Origin: Mucilaginibacter endophyticus
GTDB taxonomy: Bacteria; Bacteroidota; Bacteroidia; Sphingobacteriales; Sphingobacteriaceae
Length of the DNA: 64,000 nt
NCBI RefSeq assembly: GCF_003351025.1
Contig: NZ_QPCG01000001.1
Coordinates: 1,371,949 to 1,435,948 of the forward strand
Direction: 5' to 3'
Under the pieces are notes generated by a model. It saw only the letters and a program-made list of their open reading frames with translations, did not search any database and had not been told where the DNA came from. Positions 29,071 through 37,204 of this stretch are shown in pieces. Position numbers and translations under genes: made by a program. Position 1 is the first letter of the stretch; each line of letters begins with the position of its first letter.

Positions 29071-31020
29071 ATGAATAAGAAAATATTAATAGTCGAGGAC
29101 GAATCGCTGGTGGCATACGACCTGAAATTAATATTAACGCGTGCCGGTTACAAAGTTTGCGGCATTGCCGATTCTGTACCTGAAGCACTGGAGATCATTG
29201 AAGAGCAAAAGCCCGAAATGGTATTGCTTGATATATTTTTAAAAGGAAGCCAAAACGGCATTGATCTTGCCAAGATCCTAACATCAAAAAATATCGCGTT
29301 TGTATACCTGTCAGCCAATTTCCAGGAAAGTATCCTGGAGCGGGCAAAGGCAACACAGCCTTACGGTTTTTTGGTAAAGCCATTCCGCGAAAAAGAGTTA
29401 TTGATAACCCTTGAAGTTGCTTTTTACAGGCATCAAAATAGCATCGAATCAAAACTACGACAGGAACAGGCATTAGAGCAGGTATTCAAAAATATTGTTG
29501 CCGAAACAATAAACTGGAAGCAAAAGCTGCTAAAAATAGCCATGAGCATTCAGCCGCATATGCCCTTTGACTATTTAACCATTACCATGAAAAATGGCGC
29601 GGGTTTTCCTGATAATGCCCTTTCGTTTTTACGAACCGGCTTTGATGAGTACCAGGTAATTGGCACCGATGAATTCCTGAATATCACAAAAGTCAACAGG
29701 TCGCAATTGCAACAAATGCAGGGTGATAGCCCGCTGATCACCAAGGCCGACTTTTACAATGCCGCTAACTTTGTAAAGATCTGGCCGCAGTTCCCGTTAA
29801 AAAAAGTCATTGCCCAGGTTTTTAATATGCAATCGTTTTTAGGGTTGCCATTGCTCACTTCAAGCGGGAACGTGATTCATTTTTCGTTTTATAGCCGCAA
29901 AACAGATTGTTATAATAATGACCATTTGATTTTGCTGGATCGCCTGCACCGGTCGTTATTAATGGCAATAGAAGAGATTATTCCGTTTGATGCACTTGAG
30001 CCATCAATAAACAAAGTTGATAAACCGGCCGATAATAGCTTAAGCGAAAAAAATAAAGCGGTTGGTTTTAAGGATATTATAGGTAAAAGCCACCAGATGC
30101 TTACTGTGCTTGATCATATTGCTATAGTAGCCCCGCTTGATACATCAGTATTGGTTTTGGGCGAAAGCGGTACCGGTAAGGAACGGATTGCAAAAAGTAT
30201 CCATTACCTGTCGCTCCGTAAAAGTAAGCCTTTAGTGGTGGTGAATTGTGCCTCTATGCCGGCCACTTTGATTGAGTCGGAATTGTTTGGGCATGAAAAG
30301 GGCGCATTTACCGGAGCTGTTGAAAAACGCACCGGCAAATTTGAACTGGCCGATGGCGGAACCATTTTTCTGGATGAGATAGGTGAAATGCCAGCCGAGC
30401 TGCAGGTTAAGCTATTGCGTGTTTTGCAGGAACAGGAAATAGAACGTATTGGTGGTAAGGGCCCTATTAAAATTAACGTACGGATAGTAGCTGCCACCAA
30501 CCGTAACCTGGAAAAAGAAGTTGAGGAAGGTCGTTTCCGGCTCGATTTGTATTACAGGTTGTTTGTATTCCCGATTATAATTCCTCCATTAAGGGAACGC
30601 AAAGATGATATTCCTGTACTGGCCAGTCACTTTTTGGAGCGATATGCGCAAAAAAGCGGTAAGGCAATAACAGGAATATCTCCTAATGTGATGAACCAGT
30701 TGTTTGACTATCACTGGCCGGGCAATGTGCGCGAGCTTGAGCATTTTATTGAGCGAAGTGTATTGCTGACTGATGGTCCGCTGATAAAAGATGCCTACCT
30801 GCCCAAACTTCAGGGGAAAAAGGAAAGCCCTGCTTACGCTGAAGTAGCAACCGACAGGTTGAAAACGATAGACGAACATGCCCGTGACCATATCTTGGAT
30901 GTATTGAGGCGCTGCAATGGTAAAATAAGTGGTAAGGATGGGGCTGCGGCTAAATTAGGTTTGCCGCCATCAACACTGCATTCAAAAATGCAAAAGCTGG
31001 GCATCAAAAAGTGGGAGTAA
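29071..31020 (+). CDS. sigma-54 activator with receiver and GAF-like domains
   Basis: 649-aa response regulator. The receiver domain is 1-120 with phospho-acceptor D54 (VLLDIFLKGSQNG). A GAF-like middle region covers 140-310. The sigma-54 AAA+ domain starts near 340 with Walker A GESGTGKE at 364-371, GAFTGA and FLDEIGEMP. A Fis-type HTH closes the protein (AAAKLGLPPSTLHSKMQKLG). With the GAFTGA loop intact it should activate sigma-54 promoters. It is translationally coupled to the kinase (4-nt gap). Confidence 0.95.
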   Translation: MNKKILIVEDESLVAYDLKLILTRAGYKVCGIADSVPEALEIIEEQKPEMVLLDIFLKGSQNGIDLAKILTSKNIAFVYLSANFQESILERAKATQPYGFLVKPFREKELLITLEVAFYRHQNSIESKLRQEQALEQVFKNIVAETINWKQKLLKIAMSIQPHMPFDYLTITMKNGAGFPDNALSFLRTGFDEYQVIGTDEFLNITKVNRSQLQQMQGDSPLITKADFYNAANFVKIWPQFPLKKVIAQVFNMQSFLGLPLLTSSGNVIHFSFYSRKTDCYNNDHLILLDRLHRSLLMAIEEIIPFDALEPSINKVDKPADNSLSEKNKAVGFKDIIGKSHQMLTVLDHIAIVAPLDTSVLVLGESGTGKERIAKSIHYLSLRKSKPLVVVNCASMPATLIESELFGHEKGAFTGAVEKRTGKFELADGGTIFLDEIGEMPAELQVKLLRVLQEQEIERIGGKGPIKINVRIVAATNRNLEKEVEEGRFRLDLYYRLFVFPIIIPPLRERKDDIPVLASHFLERYAQKSGKAITGISPNVMNQLFDYHWPGNVRELEHFIERSVLLTDGPLIKDAYLPKLQGKKESPAYAEVATDRLKTIDEHARDHILDVLRRCNGKISGKDGAAAKLGLPPSTLHSKMQKLGIKKWE

Positions 31021-31058
31021 GTATTTATTAATAAAAGTGTATTCATTTTCAGTGTTTT

Positions 31059-31091
31059 ATCATTTTGATAATTTACATCTCCCAAAATGAT
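31059..31091 (+). promoter_or_regulatory. inverted repeat ATCATTTTG / CAAAATGAT
   Basis: Nine-base perfect inverted repeat with a 15-nt spacer (arms at 31059-31067 and 31083-31091). It lies just after the sigma-54 activator gene and about 117 nt before a small membrane-protein gene. It may be an operator or enhancer for that gene. No convincing sigma-54 core promoter was found beside it. Confidence 0.3.
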
Positions 31092-31207
31092 AGGATAGCA
31101 GTTGCAGCGATATGCGCTTTTAATATGCTGAGCGCATTTTGAGGGGTTTTACAGGTCTTTGGCATAGGTTTGGTTTATTGCCGGTTTTTACAATTAAGCT
31201 AAAAGCT

Positions 31208-31390
31208 ATGGCAACGTTTTATATCATACTTAAAATAACCGCTTTATTAGCAGTTATTATTGTTTCAATCACCGGTCCCAAAAGGAAAAAAGTATCTCCC
31301 AAAACTGAAATGAGCGGGTTTGCCGTTAACGCTGACGGTTACCTGGAGCATTTTAAAAAGAGCCCGGAATACCCTCAGCCGGTTGAATAA
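31208..31390 (+). CDS. small membrane-anchored protein
   Basis: 60-aa protein, start chosen at ATG 31208 because it leaves a clean N-terminal membrane helix (TFYIILKITALLAVIIVSI) followed by a basic stop-transfer GPKRKK and a short soluble tail. An upstream in-frame ATG at 31139 would add 23 residues without a recognisable feature. No family is recognised. A strong terminator follows 28 nt after the stop, which supports a real transcript. Confidence 0.55.
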   Translation: MATFYIILKITALLAVIIVSITGPKRKKVSPKTEMSGFAVNADGYLEHFKKSPEYPQPVE

Positions 31391-31418
31391 ACGGTAAATT
31401 AACTTGTTTTGAAAATAG

Positions 31419-31448
31419 AAGCCTTTCATTTTGATAGGCTTTTTTTAT
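31419..31448 (+). terminator. intrinsic terminator after small membrane protein
   Basis: Hairpin AAGCCT / AGGCTT (31419-31424 and 31436-31441) followed by a run of T. It ends the unit with the 60-aa protein gene. Confidence 0.75.
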
Positions 31449-31504
31449 GCGCTTACTTCTCTCCCGAAACTAAAATCTTCATTTACACAGCCTAAACCTA
31501 TAAA

Positions 31505-31520
31505 TGGCATGTCTGTGCCA
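31505..31520 (+). promoter_or_regulatory. TGGCA-N6-TGCCA inverted repeat
   Basis: Five-base inverted repeat about 80 nt before the acetyltransferase start. A related TGGCA-N4-TGCCA site lies upstream of the porin gene. Both flank the NtrC-type regulator gene, so they may be its sites; this is inference. Confidence 0.3.
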
Positions 31521-31598
31521 CAACGGGCATTCTTTTGGCATTGGGGTATGTACAGTTATTCAACAAATCCGTGCTGATAACTGAAATAAACATATAAA

Positions 31599-32144
31599 AT
31601 GGAAGATGAACGAATTATTGTGAGGCCTGCTATCCCGGCCGACGTAGTATTTGCCGATCAGATCATCAAAGAAATGGAAAGCTCGGCTATTACAAGAGGT
31701 TCGGGTATTTCTAAAAGATCGGCAGCCTCAGTAATAGAAAAGATCGACACGGGTAAGGCTATAGTCGCTGTAACCGAAAATGGCGAATGGGTAGGTTTCT
31801 CCTATATCGAAACCTGGGACGATGGGAAGTTTGTATCAAACAGCGGTTTGATTGTTTCGCCACAACACCGTAACCAGGGTGTAGCCTCCGAAGTCAAGAA
31901 CATGATATTTAACCTGTCGCGCAGTAAATATCCAACAGCAAAGATATTCAGCATTACCTCCGGATTGGCTATCATGAAAATGAATACCAAGCTTGGCTTT
32001 GAGCCTGTAACCTACAGTGAAGTGGCACAGGAGCCCCGTTTTTGGGACGCTTGCAAAAGCTGTGTTAATTACGATGTGCTGCAAAGTAAAAACCGTTGCA
32101 ATTGCTTGTGTACCGCCATGTTATTCGATCCTCAACTAAACTAA
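31599..32144 (+). CDS. GNAT family N-acetyltransferase (arginine-pathway type)
   Basis: 181-aa GNAT protein. The acetyl-CoA loop region reads VSPQHRNQGVASEVKNMIF (about 87-105). The C-terminus has a Cys-rich tail (CKSC, CNCLC) typical of the GNAT that heads arginine gene groups in Bacteroidetes. Those homologues are thought to acetylate an amino-group precursor. The next gene, 6 nt away, is an M20 deacetylase-like hydrolase, which would reverse such acetylation. Substrate is not determinable from sequence. Confidence 0.82.
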   Translation: MEDERIIVRPAIPADVVFADQIIKEMESSAITRGSGISKRSAASVIEKIDTGKAIVAVTENGEWVGFSYIETWDDGKFVSNSGLIVSPQHRNQGVASEVKNMIFNLSRSKYPTAKIFSITSGLAIMKMNTKLGFEPVTYSEVAQEPRFWDACKSCVNYDVLQSKNRCNCLCTAMLFDPQLN

Positions 32145-32150
32145 TCTCCT

Positions 32151-33323
32151 ATGATAAAAACATTGAATGAGCAGCCTGCCACCTCATTGGTAGGGCATAC
32201 GCTGCCTTTGAATCCGCATTTCTTCAGCGAATCTGTTGTGCTGTTACAGCATATGATAAAAGCCTCGTCGTTCAGCGGGAGTGAGGATGCGGTTGCTGAT
32301 ATTATATATCAGCATTTGCTGGGGTATTCGGTAAAGGTAAAACGGCAGGGAAACAATATCTGGTGCTTTAATAAATACTACGATGAAACTAAACCGACAA
32401 TATTGCTTAACTCTCATATGGATACGGTTGTGCCAAACGAGGGGTACACAAAAGATCCGTTTTGCCCGGAAATAAGCGAAGGGAAACTCTATGGCCTCGG
32501 AAGCAATGATGCGGGTGGCTGCGTGGTATCGCTCATTGCTGCTTTCCTGCATTTTTACAGCTACCATGGCCTTGGTTTTAATTTGTGCCTTGCCATCACG
32601 GCGGAAGAAGAAAACTCTGGCGAGAATGGGATCAAATCAATACTGCCATTATTGGGCGGTTGCGAACTGGCCATAGTTGGTGAGCCAACCCTGTTGCAAA
32701 TGGCCATTGCCGAAAAAGGCAATCTTGTCATTGATTGCATAAGTAACGGTCGCCCCGGTCATGCCGCGCGTGAGGAAGGTGATAATGCCATACATAAATG
32801 TTTAAGAGATCTGGAATGGTTTAGCCTGTACCAGTTTCCGCAGCAATTGAAAGGAGTTGCGCCGGTAAAAATGACGGTTACTACGATTAAAGCCGGTTCA
32901 CAGCATAATATTGTGCCGGGAAGGTGTGAGTTTACGGTAGATATCAGGCATGATGATACTTTTTCGCAAAACGAGATAGTTGATATCATCAGGCGTAATG
33001 TATCATGCCAGGTGAACCCTCGCCCTGGTTCGCTGGGGGCATCGTCGGTATCTCCCGAACATCCTATTGTTAAAACCGGGATTGCTGTTGGCTGCAAAAC
33101 TTATATTTCACCAACTACATCTGATCAGGCCTGGCTATCTATCCCTTCAGTAAAGATTGGCCCAGGTGATTCGGCACGCTCACATTCGGCCGATGAATTT
33201 ATCTACCTCGAAGAGATCAAGAAGGGCATCAACCTTTATGTACGGCTGCTTGAAACGCTGCCGCTGATGCTCATCAATAATCCAAACAAATACAAAAATG
33301 AAATCAAGCATATTAATAATTGA
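32151..33323 (+). CDS. M20 family amidohydrolase (ArgE/DapE-like)
   Basis: 390-aa zinc-dependent M20 hydrolase. Metal and catalytic motifs are visible: LNSHMDTVVP, GLGSNDAGGCVVSL and AEEENSGENG, then the dimerisation-domain His in RPGHAARE and HSADEFI near the C-terminus. The family removes acyl groups from amino acids such as N-acetylornithine. Together with the upstream GNAT it suggests an acetyl-amino-acid cycle. Its last 26 nt overlap the start of the NtrC regulator gene in another frame. Confidence 0.88.
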   Translation: MIKTLNEQPATSLVGHTLPLNPHFFSESVVLLQHMIKASSFSGSEDAVADIIYQHLLGYSVKVKRQGNNIWCFNKYYDETKPTILLNSHMDTVVPNEGYTKDPFCPEISEGKLYGLGSNDAGGCVVSLIAAFLHFYSYHGLGFNLCLAITAEEENSGENGIKSILPLLGGCELAIVGEPTLLQMAIAEKGNLVIDCISNGRPGHAAREEGDNAIHKCLRDLEWFSLYQFPQQLKGVAPVKMTVTTIKAGSQHNIVPGRCEFTVDIRHDDTFSQNEIVDIIRRNVSCQVNPRPGSLGASSVSPEHPIVKTGIAVGCKTYISPTTSDQAWLSIPSVKIGPGDSARSHSADEFIYLEEIKKGINLYVRLLETLPLMLINNPNKYKNEIKHINN

Positions 33324-34638
33324 TGACGAGGTAAAGCTCAGCGAACTAATGGCCCGCATCCTGGTACTGGAAGGATATCACGTGATTCAGGCCCCCAATG
33401 CCAAAGCAGGTTTGCGACTCATAGAACGCGAGGATGTAAGAGTAGTTTTGAGCGATGTAAAGTTGCCGGATGCCAATGGTGTTGAACTGGTGCAACGGAT
33501 TAAACAAATAAAACCCTACATCGAGATCATTAACCTTACGGCCTTCGGTACCATTAGTGATGGGGTTTTGGCTATCAAAAACGGAGCTTTTGATTATTTA
33601 ACCAAGGGCGATGATAATGATAAGATCATACCCCTTGTAAGTAAGGCGCTCGATAAAGCTAATCTTCAGTATCACATTAACGAACTGCAAAATGAGGTTG
33701 AAACCCTGCATGGTTTTCCGATTGTACTGGGGCAATCGCCGGCGATACTTGAAGCCGTTGAACTGGCCAGAAAAGTAGCCCGAACCGACGCCACGGTTTT
33801 ACTTTTGGGTGAAACCGGCACCGGTAAAGAAGTATTTGCCGAAGCTATTCATTACGAAAGCCTGCGTAAAGACAAACCCTTTGTTGCTGTTAACTGCAGT
33901 GCCTTTAGTAAAGAGTTATTGGAGAGTGAACTGTTTGGATACAAAGCCGGTGCATTTACCGGGGCGCTGAAGGACAAGAAGGGCTTATTTGAAGAAGCCA
34001 ACGGCGGCACCATATTTTTAGATGAGCTTGGCGAAATGAGTCACGACCTGCAGGCCAAACTGTTACGAGTGCTCGAAAACGGTACTTTCATTAAAATAGG
34101 CGAAACGCGGACTGTAAAGGTAAATGTGCGGCTTATTGCTGCCACCAACCGCGATTTGCAAAAGGAATCGGAAGACGGACATTTCAGGCTCGATCTGTTT
34201 TATCGCCTGTCCGGGTTTTCTATCGTGTTGCCGCCCCTGAGAGATAGGATAGGGGATATAGAGGTGCTTGCAAGGCATTTTATTAAGCTTTATTCGGCCA
34301 AGGTGAAGAAAAAGCAGCCCGACGTAGATGAGAACTTTTTTAAGCTGCTCAACCAACACAAATGGAACGGTAACATCCGCGAGCTTAAAAATGTAATTGA
34401 ACGAGTTATTATCCTGATGGATGAACCGCTGCTTACTCCCAAACTGTTGCCCAATGAATTTCATAACGGCGGATATTATGACCTGGTTGCGCTTGATCTC
34501 GACAGCGTGGAGCGCCATCACATCCGCAGGATCCTGAAATATGTAAAAGGCAATAAATCGGAGGCAGCAAGGGTGCTTGGAATTGGTTTAGCCACCCTTT
34601 ACCGAAAAATTGAAGAGTACCATATTATCATGAACTGA
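33298..34638 (+). CDS. NtrC-type sigma-54 response regulator
   Basis: 446-aa regulator. The receiver (1-120) has D53 in LSDVKLPD. The AAA+ domain shows Walker A GETGTGKE at 171-178, GAFTGA at 218-223 and FLDELGEMS. The Fis-type HTH is at the end (SEAARVLGIGLATLYRKI). The start at 33298 fits the receiver exactly (MKSSILIIDDEVKLSELMA), so the 26-nt overlap with the M20 gene is real. No cognate kinase gene is adjacent. Translational coupling ties it to the GNAT-M20 pair. Confidence 0.95.
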   Translation: MKSSILIIDDEVKLSELMARILVLEGYHVIQAPNAKAGLRLIEREDVRVVLSDVKLPDANGVELVQRIKQIKPYIEIINLTAFGTISDGVLAIKNGAFDYLTKGDDNDKIIPLVSKALDKANLQYHINELQNEVETLHGFPIVLGQSPAILEAVELARKVARTDATVLLLGETGTGKEVFAEAIHYESLRKDKPFVAVNCSAFSKELLESELFGYKAGAFTGALKDKKGLFEEANGGTIFLDELGEMSHDLQAKLLRVLENGTFIKIGETRTVKVNVRLIAATNRDLQKESEDGHFRLDLFYRLSGFSIVLPPLRDRIGDIEVLARHFIKLYSAKVKKKQPDVDENFFKLLNQHKWNGNIRELKNVIERVIILMDEPLLTPKLLPNEFHNGGYYDLVALDLDSVERHHIRRILKYVKGNKSEAARVLGIGLATLYRKIEEYHIIMN

Positions 34639-34655
34639 TACTTATGAGTAAATAA

Positions 34656-34756
34656 AATCACGATCATGTTGAAATTGTTTCAACACCTCACGCGCTAAGC
34701 AAAATGCCCACCTATCCTGTGGGGTGCTGAAACAAGTTCAGCATGACGCCGTGATT
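34656..34756. repeat. imperfect palindromic repeat element, about 100 bp
   Basis: Left arm AATCACG...CATGTTGAAATTGTTTCAA and right arm TGAAACAAGTTCAGCATG...CGTGATT are inverted copies with several compensated differences. Such dispersed palindromes (REP or MITE-like) are common in intergenic DNA of this bacterial group. It lies after the NtrC gene and could act as a terminator or be a passive element. Confidence 0.7.
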
Positions 34757-34907
34757 ATCCATTTCCCTCCCAATCACCATGAGAAAACCACCTTCTCAAA
34801 ATGAAAAGGATCATTCAGATATCGCTCATCAAAAAATAAAGACAAAATAATTAAAAGGCTGATAATCAAATCGGCGAAAAATATTGCAACCGCTTTGGTA
34901 TAGCAAT

Positions 34908-34921
34908 TGGCAGGCGTGCCA
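34908..34921 (+). promoter_or_regulatory. TGGCA-N4-TGCCA inverted repeat upstream of porin
   Basis: Five-base inverted repeat 79 nt before the porin start. Compare the TGGCA-N6-TGCCA site before the GNAT gene. A candidate operator only. The remainder of 34757-34999 shows no gene. Confidence 0.3.
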
Positions 34922-34999
34922 TAATTAACGCAGGCAGGGGCAATTAAAATTTAACACTGCAACCCGCCCTTGCCGCGAACAAATAATATCATATTCAAA

Positions 35000-36391
35000 A
35001 TGAAAAAACTTCTCTTATTTATTGCTTTAGGCCTTACACTTCTTTTAGCCTATGCCCAGGCAAACGCTGCATCATTACAAGACAGCACCATTGTTAAAGA
35101 CACCGTAAAAACCAAACCCGAGCCGTTTGCTTTTGGCGACTTTACCTGGCTTAACGGCAACGACCGCCGTCACAAAGCTTTACTTGATACCAAATATTTC
35201 ACCGGTCGTTTCCTGCTTGATTTTAACTATACCGCTTCAAACAATAACCCGGTAGACCATACCGTAGTTGGCTCAACCGCTCTGGCTCGTGATCACGAGT
35301 TCGAGATATCTACCGTAGCCTTTGGCGGCGATTTTCACTACGATAATGTGCGGGCCAGCGTACTAACGCAGTTCGGTACCCGTGCCACCGTTGTGCCCCG
35401 TAACGATTTTAGCGTTACACGCGGGCAATTTGACCTGAGTACAGCTTATCGCTACCTGAGCGAAGCTAACGCCGGTTATCACTTTAATGTGCTTAATGGT
35501 ATTAACGTTGATGCCGGCTTGTTCATGTCGTACGTGGGGTTGTTCTCGTACTATAATGCCGAGAACTGGGCTTACCAGCCATCATTTACAAGTGATAACA
35601 CACCGTGGTTTTTTAACGGCGTACGTGTACAAATCTTTGTATCGGATAAACTGAAAATTGAGCCTTGGCTTATCAACGGCTGGCAATCATATGGCATGTT
35701 TAACAGCAGGCCAGGTATTGGTGGTCAAATTCTTTGGCGCCCAAAAGAATGGTTACAGGTGTTAACCAATAACTATTACGGTGCCGATACGCAGGACAAA
35801 CCAGGCCGTAAACGTTTCCATACTGATAATAGCGTAGAGGTACGTTACTATAAAAACAAAAATACGTTTGTAAATAGTATGGCTTTCTCTTTAACCGGCG
35901 ACCTTGGCGATGAGAAAGGAGATGGTGTTAACGGGTTTAAATCTGATCCAGTTAAAGGCCCTGCCCAATATTTTGCAAGTGCCATGTTTTACAACCGTAT
36001 GGTGATGGCTAACGGCCACTTAGGCTGGACTATAGGCGGTGGTGTAATGAATAACCCGGGCCGTTACCTGGTGCTTTATCCAACAGGTGATGCAAACCCA
36101 ATTCCGGCAGTAGGTACCGGCGCAATTGGTACACATCCGTTCTCGGCTAATCCTGGCGATAAGTTTCATGCTTACGATTACTCAACTACTGTAGACCTGA
36201 TGCCTAACGATTACCTCACCTTCAGGATGGAAGTGGTACACCGCCATGCAGATGTGCCTTATTTTGCAGGCCACGGTGGCGTAACCTCACCTGATGGCTA
36301 TAATACTACACCGCTTTCCGGAACTAATTTTACGCCTGATCTGGTAAATTCTGAAACAAGATTCATAGCTGCCTTGCTTGTGCGCTTTTAG
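35000..36391 (+). CDS. outer membrane beta-barrel protein (BBP2/OmpL-like porin)
   Basis: 463 aa from ATG 35000, chosen because it starts the signal peptide MKKLLLFIALGLTLLLAYAQANA directly; an upstream ATG at 34970 adds ten residues before it. The mature part begins with a low-complexity linker, then FAFGDFTWLNGNDR, typical of the putative beta-barrel porin-2 family. Amphipathic strands run to the end, which closes with TRFIAALLVRF, the terminal aromatic expected of a barrel. It probably forms an outer-membrane channel. The substrate is unknown. A terminator follows. Confidence 0.85.
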   Translation: MKKLLLFIALGLTLLLAYAQANAASLQDSTIVKDTVKTKPEPFAFGDFTWLNGNDRRHKALLDTKYFTGRFLLDFNYTASNNNPVDHTVVGSTALARDHEFEISTVAFGGDFHYDNVRASVLTQFGTRATVVPRNDFSVTRGQFDLSTAYRYLSEANAGYHFNVLNGINVDAGLFMSYVGLFSYYNAENWAYQPSFTSDNTPWFFNGVRVQIFVSDKLKIEPWLINGWQSYGMFNSRPGIGGQILWRPKEWLQVLTNNYYGADTQDKPGRKRFHTDNSVEVRYYKNKNTFVNSMAFSLTGDLGDEKGDGVNGFKSDPVKGPAQYFASAMFYNRMVMANGHLGWTIGGGVMNNPGRYLVLYPTGDANPIPAVGTGAIGTHPFSANPGDKFHAYDYSTTVDLMPNDYLTFRMEVVHRHADVPYFAGHGGVTSPDGYNTTPLSGTNFTPDLVNSETRFIAALLVRF

Positions 36392-36480
36392 ACACAAGAG
36401 GCGCATTATATAAACGTACTTTAAAACCGCGATAACTTATCCCGTTTGGATTGTAAGGGTAGGTTTAGTAAAGGTTGGAG

Positions 36481-36507
36481 GCCGGGTTTTGCCGCCCGGC
36501 TTTTTTA
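36481..36507 (+). terminator. intrinsic terminator after porin gene
   Basis: Hairpin GCCGGG / CCCGGC (36481-36486 and 36495-36500) followed by TTTTTT. Confidence 0.85.
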
Positions 36508-36541
36508 TGCCCTTAATTTCAAGAATTAAATAGTAAACAAA

Positions 36542-37144
36542 ATGAAAAATTCAATTAAAATGGTCATCGTCATGATGGTGATCAGTATACAGGCAAATCG
36601 CCTTATGGCACAAAACACAAATGCCAATTCTGGTATTTATTTAACTGTTCAGGATTACAAATCAGGCAAATTGAGCTATGGGCCTGAAGCTGGAAAAAAG
36701 CTAAAACTTAACGATTTTTTAGGTGGTAGCCGCATTAGTATTCTTTCTGGGGGCAAAAAGATCAGAATAGCAAAAAACGAGATTTTTGGCTACCGTTATG
36801 AAGGTAAGGACTACAGGGTTTATCAAAACGAAGCTTACGAGATGATTGATACGGCAGGCTTTCCACTTTATGCCCATGTACAGCTAATGCCACAAGGTAA
36901 AGGCTACACACGTACCGAAACTTATTTTTACAGCACTGATGCTACAACGCCCGTTTTAAATTTAACTATAGCAAACGTATACAGGAGTTTTTCCGGGCAA
37001 AATGATTTCAGGTACAGCATCCGCAATTACTTTCGTGGTGATGCGGATCTGATGGCTTATGACAGCTTAAACCGGGAATACCAGATCAAATACCTGTATT
37101 TTGAGCATCAACATGCAAAAGGCACTCAACACGCATCCTTATAA
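36542..37144 (+). CDS. secreted protein of unknown function
   Basis: 200-aa protein with an N-terminal signal peptide (MVIVMMVISIQANRLMAQ, cleavage likely after AQ). The mature part is beta-rich, with GIYLTVQDYKSGKLSYG and YRYEGKDYRVYQNEAYE. No family is recognised with confidence. It sits between two terminators, so it is probably a single-gene unit exported to the periplasm or surface. Confidence 0.7.
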   Translation: MKNSIKMVIVMMVISIQANRLMAQNTNANSGIYLTVQDYKSGKLSYGPEAGKKLKLNDFLGGSRISILSGGKKIRIAKNEIFGYRYEGKDYRVYQNEAYEMIDTAGFPLYAHVQLMPQGKGYTRTETYFYSTDATTPVLNLTIANVYRSFSGQNDFRYSIRNYFRGDADLMAYDSLNREYQIKYLYFEHQHAKGTQHASL

Positions 37145-37171
37145 ATAATTAACTATTGATTTTCCAAACCA

Positions 37172-37204
37172 AACAGCAATCCCGGCGCGAGGCCGGGAGC
37201 TGTT
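37172..37204. terminator. bidirectional terminator
   Basis: Two nested stems, AACAG/CTGTT outside and CCCGGC/GCCGGG inside, between converging genes. It serves the secreted protein on + and the PLP enzyme on -, whose stop codon it touches. Confidence 0.75.

Noticed and set aside
31157..31173. TTTGGCATAGGTTTGG as a sigma-54 promoter
   Set aside because: The -12 part lacks GC at the required spacing from the -24 GG. Nearby TTGGCA sequences at 31534 and 34907 fail the same test.
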